This document shows positions 8,052 through 15,403 of a stretch of DNA of 37,383 bases, one piece after another. A program made the position numbers and the translations under genes. Position 1 is the first letter of the stretch, and each line of letters opens with the position of its first letter. The notes under the pieces are model-generated. The model was not told the DNA's origin, did not search any database, and saw nothing but the letters and a program-made list of their open reading frames with translations. Source of the DNA: an uncultured Paraprevotella sp. (GTDB lineage: Bacteria; Bacteroidota; Bacteroidia; Bacteroidales; Bacteroidaceae); assembly GCA_944321565.1 (NCBI GenBank), contig CALULT010000031.1:1-37383 (forward strand). Direction: 5' to 3'.

Positions 8052-8211
8052 GCACATTTTTTTTATATCTCATACGCTTTGCCGCTTTTTTTTTGTGTTT
8101 GCACATTTTTTTGCGTCCCACACCCTAAAACAGGCTTCCCCGCGTTATAGAAATGTACGCGCAGCACGAGGATTTGTCGCGCGAACGCAGCGGGGAATCC
8201 CGGAAAATAAG

Positions 8212-8219
8212 TATCTTTG
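8212..8219 (+). promoter_or_regulatory. -7 element for porQ-cmk-ispH
   Basis: TATCTTTG matches the Bacteroidetes -7 consensus exactly, 16 bp before the porQ start codon at 8236. No TTTG lies 19-21 bp upstream. Confidence 0.5.
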
Positions 8220-8235
8220 ACGACCAAAATCCGCA

Positions 8236-9210
8236 ATGATGAAAAGAATCCCATCGGTTTTGTGCCTCCTGTTGGCCGCCACCACGCATGCCCAGGAAAG
8301 CAATTCGGTATTCAACTTCCTGGAACTTCCAGTCTCCGCCCATGCCACGGCATTGGGCGGCAACAACATATCGCTCATCGCAGACGATGCCTCGCTCATC
8401 TTTGCCAACCCGGCCCTTCTTAGCTCCGTAAGCGACAAATCACTCTGCCTCAACTTCATGACCTATCTCCAAGGGTGCAACGTGGGAAGCGCGGCTTTCG
8501 TTAAGCTGGCCGGAGAGCGGGGCACATGGGGCGTGACCGCGCAATATGCCGATTATGGGAAAATGGACGAGACCACGGCCGACAACGTCACCATCGGCTC
8601 TTTCAAAGCCATGGACATGGCCCTGAGCGGCATGTACGCCTATAATCTGAGCGACCGTTGGGCAGGAGGAGCCACGGGCAAATTCATCTATTCGCGTTAT
8701 GCCGACTACACGTCCATCGCCTTGGCTGTGGACTTGGGACTGAACTATTATAACGGGGACAACGATTTTTCGTTTTCCATCGTGGCCAAAAACATGGGCG
8801 GCCAAGTAAAAGCGTTCGGGGACCATCACGAGAAACTGCCCTTTTCCTTGCAAGCAGGATTTACCAAGAGATTGGCACATGCCCCGTTCCGGCTCTCCGT
8901 CACCGCCATAGACCTGACACGCTGGGACAAAAAAGATTATTACGTGTCCGGAGAAGAAATATCCACCGGACAGCTACTCATGAACCATTTGGCCATCGGC
9001 GTGGATTTCCTCCCCACGGACTACCTGTACCTCTCGCTTGGATACAATTTCCGGAAAGCCAACGAGATGAAAGCCGCGGGTTCGTCACACGCTGCCGGCC
9101 TGTGCGCCGGGGGGGGCCTCTCGCTGAGACGTTTCAGTTTCGGATTGGCCTACGCGCAATACCACCTGTCCGCCCCATCGCTCGTGTTTAATGCCGCCTA
9201 TCGGATGTAA
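8236..9210 (+). CDS. porQ: Type IX secretion-associated outer-membrane protein PorQ
   Basis: Outer-membrane beta-barrel of the PorV/PorQ family (324 residues), known in Porphyromonas as a type IX secretion component. A signal peptide ends at THAQ (about residues 1-21), followed by the family start [27 protein letters not shown], then the [14 protein letters not shown] motif and many alternating beta strands ending in an aromatic-rich C-terminus (FNAAYRM). It precedes cmk and ispH; from memory the same order occurs in P. gingivalis, which supports the assignment. No other type IX genes are in the window, so whether it serves secretion here is open. Function in Bacteroides-type cells without full type IX machinery is not settled. 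Confidence 0.88.
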   Translation: MMKRIPSVLCLLLAATTHAQESNSVFNFLELPVSAHATALGGNNISLIADDASLIFANPALLSSVSDKSLCLNFMTYLQGCNVGSAAFVKLAGERGTWGVTAQYADYGKMDETTADNVTIGSFKAMDMALSGMYAYNLSDRWAGGATGKFIYSRYADYTSIALAVDLGLNYYNGDNDFSFSIVAKNMGGQVKAFGDHHEKLPFSLQAGFTKRLAHAPFRLSVTAIDLTRWDKKDYYVSGEEISTGQLLMNHLAIGVDFLPTDYLYLSLGYNFRKANEMKAAGSSHAAGLCAGGGLSLRRFSFGLAYAQYHLSAPSLVFNAAYRM

Positions 9211-9251
9211 CCCCCAACCAACAACAGAATACACCTTATTATATATATTAC

Positions 9252-9944
9252 ATGAAGAAAATCATCATCGCCATAGACGGTTTCTCGTCTTGTGGGAAAA
9301 GCACGATGGCCAAAGACCTGGCCCGCGAAATAGGCTACATCTATATCGACAGCGGCGCCATGTACCGCGCAGTGACCCTCTATTGCCTAGAACATGGGTT
9401 GTTCCAAGGAGACACCATAGACACGGAACGCCTGAAAGCGGAATTACCGGATTTGGACATAGCCTTCAAACTTAACCATGAGACAGGCCGGCCACAAACT
9501 TATCTGGACGGAAAGCTGGTGGAAAACGACATCCGCACCTTGGCCGTGTCATCAAAAGTGAGCATTGTGGCCGCACTGGACTTTGTCCGCGAAGCCATGG
9601 TGCGCCTCCAGCAACAGATGGGACACGAAAAAGGCATCGTCATGGACGGACGTGACATTGGTACCACCGTGTTTCCCGATGCGGAGCTTAAAATCTTTGT
9701 CACCGCCTCGCCCGAAATCCGCGCCCACCGACGTTTTGACGAACTACAAGCCAAAGGAGAGCCCGGAAGCTACGAGGAAATCCTGCACAACGTGGAAGAA
9801 CGGGACCGCATTGACATGAACCGCTCCGTAAGTCCGTTGCGCAAAGCAGACGACGCCATCGAACTGGACAACAGCCATCTAACCATCCAAGAACAGAAAG
9901 AATGGCTATTGGCACGATTCCGCGAAGCAACCGGAACGAAGTGA
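9252..9944 (+). CDS. cmk: Cytidylate kinase
   Basis: Cytosolic (d)CMP kinase, 230 residues, transferring phosphate from ATP to CMP/dCMP in pyrimidine nucleotide supply. The P-loop is GFSSCGKST (10-18). Family motifs include [13 protein letters not shown] (NMP-binding), a CMP-binding domain insert (about 60-110), the [19 protein letters not shown] block and the lid-type [21 protein letters not shown]. Complete, with 41 bp after porQ and 25 bp before ispH. The three genes form a unit. Confidence 0.97.
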   Translation: MKKIIIAIDGFSSCGKSTMAKDLAREIGYIYIDSGAMYRAVTLYCLEHGLFQGDTIDTERLKAELPDLDIAFKLNHETGRPQTYLDGKLVENDIRTLAVSSKVSIVAALDFVREAMVRLQQQMGHEKGIVMDGRDIGTTVFPDAELKIFVTASPEIRAHRRFDELQAKGEPGSYEEILHNVEERDRIDMNRSVSPLRKADDAIELDNSHLTIQEQKEWLLARFREATGTK

Positions 9945-9969
9945 AAAAACATCTAACCGAGATTCAAAC

Positions 9970-10833
9970 ATGAAAATTGAAATAGACCAAGGCTCGGGCT
10001 TCTGTTTCGGTGTGACCCGCGCCATCAACAAAGCCGAAGAAGAACTAAAACAAGGCTCCACGCTCTATTGCCTGGGAGACATCGTACACAACGGCAAAGA
10101 ATGCGACCGGCTGAAACGTCTCGGCCTGATTACCATTGACCATGAGGCATTCTCCGGCCTCCATCAGGCCAAAGTATTGCTCCGCGCCCACGGCGAACCG
10201 CCCACCACTTACAAACAAGCCCGCGAAAACGGCATCAATATCATTGACGCCACCTGCCCCGTGGTGCTCCACCTGCAAGAACGCATCAAGAAAGAATATC
10301 AGGAGGGAAGGACGACCGACCGCCAAATCGTCATCTTCGGCAAAAATGGGCACGCGGAAGTGTTGGGACTCGTAGGACAAACCAACGGCACCGCCATCGT
10401 CATAGAATCACCGGAAGAAGTAACCAAACTGGACTTCAACAAAGATATCTGCTTATACTCACAGACCACCAAACCGCTGGATGACTTCCAAAGAATAGTG
10501 GAATACATCGAAGCGCATATTTCCCCCTCCTCCACTTTCCATTACTACGACACCATCTGCCGCCAAGTAGCCAACCGCATGCCGCACATCCGCGACTTTG
10601 CTGCCCGACACGATGTAGTGCTCTTCGTGTGCGGAAAAAAAAGTTCCAACGGACGTGTGCTCTACAACGAATGCCGGAACGTGAATCCTCGCTCCTACAT
10701 GGTGGACTCGGCCAACGAAATCCAGCCTGAATGGCTAAAAGGTTGCGAATCGGTGGGCATCTGCGGAGCCACTTCCACGCCCAAATGGCTGATGGAAGAA
10801 TGCGCGGCAGCCATCAACGGCATGGAAGCATGA
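9970..10833 (+). CDS. ispH: 4-hydroxy-3-methylbut-2-enyl diphosphate reductase IspH
   Basis: Last enzyme of the MEP isoprenoid pathway, reducing HMBPP to IPP and DMAPP with a [4Fe-4S] cluster; 287 residues. Cluster ligands are visible as Cys12 (GFCFGV), Cys96 (DATCPVV) and Cys197 (DTICRQVANR). Substrate-binding positions include VHN (39-41), His74 in RAHGEPP, the acid Glu130 (NGHAEVLG) and SQTT (164-167). No S1 domain fusion is present. The products feed the polyprenyl synthase encoded at 6253. The gene converges on meaB with a 27-bp gap and no clear terminator. Confidence 0.97.
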   Translation: MKIEIDQGSGFCFGVTRAINKAEEELKQGSTLYCLGDIVHNGKECDRLKRLGLITIDHEAFSGLHQAKVLLRAHGEPPTTYKQARENGINIIDATCPVVLHLQERIKKEYQEGRTTDRQIVIFGKNGHAEVLGLVGQTNGTAIVIESPEEVTKLDFNKDICLYSQTTKPLDDFQRIVEYIEAHISPSSTFHYYDTICRQVANRMPHIRDFAARHDVVLFVCGKKSSNGRVLYNECRNVNPRSYMVDSANEIQPEWLKGCESVGICGATSTPKWLMEECAAAINGMEA

Positions 10834-10860
10834 TATGAAAGCACTTCCCAAGCAAGGCAC

Positions 10861-11973
10861 TCACTGTTCTTTTCCCCCGCGCACCGAATCAAAATAAGCA
10901 TCCAGCAACTGTTTGGCAGCCACGAAAGACGTCTGCCGCCCCGAGAGCACCATGCTTTCGGCTTCGGCCAGACTTGTCACGATTTCGGGATTTTGGAAGA
11001 AGCTGTTGCGCAACTGCTCGTCGATGGTTTCATACATCCAGTATTTGGCCTGCTCGTTGCGCCGGTGTTCGAAATAGCCATTGCCTTTCACGAATGCGAT
11101 GTATTCTTCCACCATGTCCCAAATCTCCTTTACGCCGAGGTTGTAGAAGCCGGAATAGGTCAGCACTTTCGGCAGCCATCCACTTTCTGGGGCCGGGAAG
11201 AGATGAAGCGCATTACGGAACTGCGTGGCCGCCAGCTGGCATTTGTCCACGTTGTTACCGTCGCACTTATTGATGACAATGCCGTCGGCCATCTCCATGA
11301 TGCCGCGTTTGATGCCCTGCAACTCGTCACCCGTACCAGCCAATTGGATAAGCAGGAAAAAGTCCACCATGGAATGGCAGGCCGTCTCGCTCTGTCCAAC
11401 ACCCACGGTCTCCACGAATATCTTGTCGAAGCCCGCCGCCTCGCAAAGGATGATGGTCTCGCGCGTCTTACGTGCCACGCCACCCAACGAACCGGCCGAC
11501 GGACTGGGGCGTATGAACGAATCGGGATGCACGGCAAGTTTCTCCATGCGCGTCTTGTCGCCCAAGATGCTGCCCTTGCTGCGCTCGCTGCTGGGGTCAA
11601 TGGCCAGCACGGCCAACTTGCCGCCATAGCGTTCGAGCACATGGATGCCGAACGCGTCGATGCTAGTGCTCTTCCCCGCGCCCGGCACACCACTGATGCC
11701 GACCCGCACGGAATGCCCCGAATAAGGCAGGCACTTCTCTATGACCTCCTGTGCCACAGCCTGATGCGCCGGATGGGTGCTTTCCACCAGCGTCACGGCA
11801 CGTCCCAATACTGTGACATCCCCCTTCAGAATGCCATCCACGTAATCCGCTGCCGACAGTTCGCGATGATGGTAACGCCCGCGCTTCAGATAAGGATTCA
11901 CAATCGAAGGCTGTGCCACACCGCTATTCACAGTCAATCCTTTATAAGCCTCATCGTTCTCAACATGCTCCAT
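10861..11973 (-). CDS. meaB: Methylmalonyl-CoA mutase-associated GTPase MeaB
   Basis: G3E-family GTPase (370 residues) that protects and reactivates adenosylcobalamin-dependent methylmalonyl-CoA mutase, relevant to the succinate-propionate route of these organisms. Walker A is GVPGAGKST (95-103); the IDPSSERSKGSILGDKTRM and FVETVGVGQSE switch-type motifs and the INKCDG base-recognition motif follow. The C-terminal part (about 300-370) is the dimerisation arm. The first 13 codons overlap the 3' end of the DUF1573 gene by 40 bp in another frame; the N-terminus MEHVENDEAYKGLTVN looks family-typical, so I keep this start. No mutase subunits occur in the window. Confidence 0.95.
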   Translation of the reverse strand: MEHVENDEAYKGLTVNSGVAQPSIVNPYLKRGRYHHRELSAADYVDGILKGDVTVLGRAVTLVESTHPAHQAVAQEVIEKCLPYSGHSVRVGISGVPGAGKSTSIDAFGIHVLERYGGKLAVLAIDPSSERSKGSILGDKTRMEKLAVHPDSFIRPSPSAGSLGGVARKTRETIILCEAAGFDKIFVETVGVGQSETACHSMVDFFLLIQLAGTGDELQGIKRGIMEMADGIVINKCDGNNVDKCQLAATQFRNALHLFPAPESGWLPKVLTYSGFYNLGVKEIWDMVEEYIAFVKGNGYFEHRRNEQAKYWMYETIDEQLRNSFFQNPEIVTSLAEAESMVLSGRQTSFVAAKQLLDAYFDSVRGGKEQ

Positions 11974-13070
11974 ACGCGTCCTTCCTTTCCATCTTGTTTC
12001 ACGTTCACAGTAATGATTTCTTTAGAGTGTGCCGGGTCGTTCGTGATGAGCAGCACCCGCGGGCGGTTCTTCGCCTTCTTCAGATACCTGGCCAACACGG
12101 TCACCTTCAGTTTCGCCGTCTCTCCCGGACCAATGTTACGATTGCTCAATTCCACAGCCAACGCCTTGTTGAACACTTGCAACGCCCGTATTTCCAAATT
12201 CCGTTTACCTGTATTCTGAATCGTAAGCGTGGCCGACTTTCTCCGTTTGCGGCCCATCTCGCCCAAATCCACGGTGTCGGACGACAAGACCATGTCGGGA
12301 GCCAGCTCCCGGTCTTCCACAGACAATGAAGAGAAATCGGGCAACAACACGGACGACACCACAATCTCATTCTCGTCCGACACCTTGTCGCCCATCTCAC
12401 GAGCTAAATAGATGGAAGCCTGCGTCAGCCCCATTTGGCGCAACTTTTCGCTGTCCAGCGTCAGCATGATTTTACCCATCCGACCTCCGGCCAACACTTC
12501 GGGATAATATTCGGCCGAAAGATAAGGGGGCAAATGCATCAGATAAGGTTTATAACTCTTGCGTCCGGTATTGACAATCTGCAACTCCGCCATGGGACGG
12601 TCTCCCTTGTTCACGTTGTCAAACTCAATGTTGTTCACATTCAGCCGCACATTCCCCAAATCCACAGGGAAAGACCCCGAATAATCCGACAACTTGGACA
12701 CCACGCGCCCTTGGATATGCAAATAAACCGGCTCGTCCAAAGCATTGGTATAGACCTCGAAATCTTTTTGGAACACCCCGAGCATCTTGGCGTCATACAC
12801 CGCCGTGACGGTGCCTTCCGCACCGGGAGCAATCAGTTCACGCGTCCAGTCCACTGCCGTGCAACCGCAGGAAGGAATCACCTCCTTGATGCTCAACGGT
12901 TCATTCCCCGCATTACGCAAGGTGAAGCTCACCTTGGAAGGCAGCTGGTATAGTATTTCTCCCATATTGGCCACGTCGCGTTCCACAGCTAACTTTGGTT
13001 GTGCCTGCAATGCCCCGACCAACGCAAAGGCCAAGGCACACAGCATAATTTTTCTTATAGACATGTTCAT
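11934..13070 (-). CDS. DUF1573 domain protein, exported
   Basis: A 378-residue exported protein. A signal peptide ends around GALQAQ (about residue 24), followed by a DUF1573 Ig-like domain (about 30-120) with the family signature SFTLRNAGNEPLSIKEVIPSC and GCTAVDW. A second and third beta-sandwich region follow; the region around 285-350 repeats the pattern (VDLGEMGRK, LTIQNTGKRNLEI). DUF1573 proteins are abundant in Bacteroidetes envelopes and resemble ASH/MSP-type folds, but their role is unknown. It carries the second copy of the palindromic promoter upstream and overlaps meaB by 40 bp, so the two are probably co-expressed. No enzymatic residues recognised. Confidence 0.9.
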   Translation of the reverse strand: MNMSIRKIMLCALAFALVGALQAQPKLAVERDVANMGEILYQLPSKVSFTLRNAGNEPLSIKEVIPSCGCTAVDWTRELIAPGAEGTVTAVYDAKMLGVFQKDFEVYTNALDEPVYLHIQGRVVSKLSDYSGSFPVDLGNVRLNVNNIEFDNVNKGDRPMAELQIVNTGRKSYKPYLMHLPPYLSAEYYPEVLAGGRMGKIMLTLDSEKLRQMGLTQASIYLAREMGDKVSDENEIVVSSVLLPDFSSLSVEDRELAPDMVLSSDTVDLGEMGRKRRKSATLTIQNTGKRNLEIRALQVFNKALAVELSNRNIGPGETAKLKVTVLARYLKKAKNRPRVLLITNDPAHSKEIITVNVKQDGKEGRVWSMLRTMRLIKD

Positions 13071-13085
13071 CGTTTCATTTCACCC

Positions 13086-13162
13086 TTCAAAGATAATGCA
13101 AACCGAGTGCAATACAAAACAAACTCGTTTGTTTTTGTGACCAAGGTGCCGCTTATCTTATG
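13086..13162 (-). promoter_or_regulatory. Bacteroidetes-type promoter with palindromic operator-like core (repeat copy B)
   Basis: Minus-strand relative of positions 4-80, aligned over 77 bp without gaps and with about 10 mismatches. It keeps TTTG (13115-13118), a 19-bp spacer, TATCTTTG (13088-13095) and the perfect AAACAAAC/GTTTGTTT dyad (13117-13134; centre TC instead of AC). It drives the DUF1573-meaB pair starting at 13070. Confidence 0.75.
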
Positions 13163-13192
13163 AAAAAAGAACAGAAAGCCCTTCCGAAGGGC
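13163..13192 (-). terminator. Probable terminator of the DUF4837 gene
   Basis: Minus-strand hairpin from GCCCTTCGGAAGGGC (13178-13192), followed after a few bases by a T-rich stretch ending in six T residues (complement of 13163-13168). It lies between the stop codon at 13211 and the promoter at 13086-13162. The gap between stem and T-run makes it less than ideal. Confidence 0.55.
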
Positions 13193-13210
13193 AAGAAAGA
13201 AGATTCCTTC

Positions 13211-14230
13211 TCACCTCCCCAATGGTTTAAAAGTCCGCAACGCGGCCTCCATGCGCCGCACTAGGTCGCGCTTTTCCGTGCGCGGAGAATAAACAAAGCC
13301 TTCCGCCACCCACATCCTGCCGTGCGCAGAGTCGGGATAGGCCAACGAAACGAACGGACCGCCGATGCCCCCCTTGTGCATCTCCCACAACCCGCGCATT
13401 TCACAGGCCATGCGTCCGTCTTCCAACTTCACCATACGGGTTTCCACCAAAGTGTCTGTTCCCTCCACGGTCGTAGCCATCCATTGTTCCGGAGTGGAAC
13501 CCGGTATGTTCCGCCTCATGGCCGAGTCGCGCAAAGCCACCCAGCGGCCTCCGAGCAGTTCCCTGCTGTCGGTCAATGGAATGGTGTAGCACACGTAGTT
13601 CATGTCTTTCTCCACACGGTCGGTGGAGGCCCAAAGGAAATTCTCCCCTTTCTTCACCTTCGCGATGTCGGACGGCACTTTCACCGTGCAGCCGAAAATC
13701 TCGCGCGAAGCATCGTCCACAAGCTTGCTGTATTTCTGCCGCAACATCGCCGCTTCCCGCCGCAGCTCACCTTCCAAGAAAAGGTTGACTATCGTTTCGC
13801 GGTTTTCCGTCACGAAACGTCCGAGCATCTCCGCGTCCGGTGTCTTGATGCCCACACACACTTGCGGACTGGCTTTCACATCGTAAGCCACCCCCATTTC
13901 CACCGCCTCCAGTTTCGGGTCGTGCCGCACCTCCAAGATGTTGCGCATCATGGAAAAGCGGGAGGAAAAGTTTTCAGGGAACAGCCGCATCATGCGGAAC
14001 ATAGGCTCGTTCTGCGGCAATCCGGGCACACTGCCTTTCAACACGCTCTCCAACGAATCGCGCGCCGGCGTGTTCCATAATGCTTCGTCCACCACCAATA
14101 ACAGTTCCCCCGGCAATCCCTGTGAATTGCCGACCTGCGTTTTCTGTTCCTTGCCACCGCCGCATCCTGCAAAAAGGAAGGCAGCGCAACACACGCACCA
14201 CAACGTGCGCCATTTGTTTCTCATTTTCAT
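13211..14230 (-). CDS. DUF4837-family lipoprotein
   Basis: A 339-residue predicted lipoprotein. The N-terminus has basic residues, a hydrophobic stretch and the lipobox LFAGC with the lipidated Cys at 23, followed by GGGKEQK, a charged sequence of the kind associated with surface export in Bacteroidetes. The body contains LPGELLLVVDEALWNTPARD and the C-terminal segment FVSLAYPDSAHGRMWVAEGFVY, which I associate with DUF4837; the molecular function is unknown. The gene lies downstream of the phytase-like gene with a 96-bp gap and ahead of the promoter of the DUF1573 gene. Alternative start two codons in. Confidence 0.85.
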   Translation of the reverse strand: MKMRNKWRTLWCVCCAAFLFAGCGGGKEQKTQVGNSQGLPGELLLVVDEALWNTPARDSLESVLKGSVPGLPQNEPMFRMMRLFPENFSSRFSMMRNILEVRHDPKLEAVEMGVAYDVKASPQVCVGIKTPDAEMLGRFVTENRETIVNLFLEGELRREAAMLRQKYSKLVDDASREIFGCTVKVPSDIAKVKKGENFLWASTDRVEKDMNYVCYTIPLTDSRELLGGRWVALRDSAMRRNIPGSTPEQWMATTVEGTDTLVETRMVKLEDGRMACEMRGLWEMHKGGIGGPFVSLAYPDSAHGRMWVAEGFVYSPRTEKRDLVRRMEAALRTFKPLGR

Positions 14231-14326
14231 ATCCCATTCACTTTTTATCGTACACGCACCAACATGGCAAGCCCGACAAAGGAACTACACCTCCAATCCC
14301 TTGTCGTTTTCAACCTTGCCAATACA

Positions 14327-15370
14327 TCAATCATCAAATGGCGCCCCCTCTCCGCCACCACCTTGAACCATGACACGAATCCAATCGCGCAAATGGCACA
14401 GTTTGTTTCCATATCTACCTTGGGAATCGCTCAGCAACAACCAGGTACGCCGCCCGTCGGCCAGACGTGCACCCTCGCACAAGCCTTCATAATTGGCCAG
14501 TTTGGGACGAAACAACCGCATCCGCGTGACAAATGCCGCCACAGGACGCTTTTCCAACGTGTCGGGCATCAATCCTTCACGAGGCACGACCTCGTAAATT
14601 TTCGTATATACACGCGACCTCAACCTCCGCTTCGGCACGTTAATCTCCCGTTCCATCACCCAAAGCCGCCCATCGCCCGCCGGACAGATTGCCACCGCGC
14701 CAAAAGCATACTGCCGTCCGCGCATGCCGGATTGCGGTGCATCCAACATATAGGTGTGCGAGGTGCGGGGATGGCCGTCTTTCCCGAAACTTTGCAAGCG
14801 CAATCCGGCACGATGCACCACGCCGGGCTCCACAGCTTGCCCGTCCGCCTTCAGGACATTCTCAGGCATCGTCCAAAACAATCCCGCCACGCTGTCATAC
14901 CCCAACGCCTCGAAACCATAATTGGGATAAATGGCTGTCCGACCAAGAAAAGGCGGCACGTACAACTCCCGTCCGGCCATCGTCCCGTCCAGCTGATAGG
15001 CCATAATCCGCTGGTCGGCCTCCCCGCCGACCCACACCAAGGAGTCATCCGGAGTGAAGGCCACGCCTTCCGCGTCCCGCCCGCCTTTCAGGGCTGACTC
15101 CACCCCCCGGAATCCCTCATTCCGCACGTCCGTCACCTGCCCGGTCAGCGAGTCCTGCACGACGCGGAACACGAAAAAACCATCGCGCGTCTCCTTGTCG
15201 CTCACCACGGCATAGCATCCGCCCCCCAAGGGCGTGATACCGCTGTAATTGCCGGACGGCACGTCCCAACGCCCCAAATCACGGGGCGGAAGAAGCTCCA
15301 CGTCCTGTGCCCACGCCCATGCTACCGACAAAGCACACAAAGCCACCACAAACAAACATCGTCTTCTCAT
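14327..15370 (-). CDS. Exported protein with phytase-like esterase domain
   Basis: A 347-residue secreted protein with a cleavable signal peptide (about residues 1-21, ending AWAQ). The rest resembles the Phytase-like / 'esterase-like activity of phytase' family, a beta-propeller-type fold: NYSGITPLGGGCYAVVSDKE, the GRDAEGVAFTPDDSLVWVGGEADQRI block and YPNYGFEALGYD are characteristic. Proteins of this family are annotated as phosphoesterase-like, but substrate and activity are uncertain here. It follows the first A2M gene by 33 bp on the same strand and may share its transcript. Located in the periplasm or beyond. Confidence 0.82.
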   Translation of the reverse strand: MRRRCLFVVALCALSVAWAWAQDVELLPPRDLGRWDVPSGNYSGITPLGGGCYAVVSDKETRDGFFVFRVVQDSLTGQVTDVRNEGFRGVESALKGGRDAEGVAFTPDDSLVWVGGEADQRIMAYQLDGTMAGRELYVPPFLGRTAIYPNYGFEALGYDSVAGLFWTMPENVLKADGQAVEPGVVHRAGLRLQSFGKDGHPRTSHTYMLDAPQSGMRGRQYAFGAVAICPAGDGRLWVMEREINVPKRRLRSRVYTKIYEVVPREGLMPDTLEKRPVAAFVTRMRLFRPKLANYEGLCEGARLADGRRTWLLLSDSQGRYGNKLCHLRDWIRVMVQGGGGEGAPFDD

Positions 15371-15403
15371 GCGTTTCGCCTCCCCTCAATCACCTACCCA
15401 ACT

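Noticed and set aside
10993-12219. 408-codon plus-strand open frame opposite meaB and DUF1573
   Set aside because: Shadow of meaB; the meaB motifs on the other strand are unambiguous and the antisense product shows no domain.
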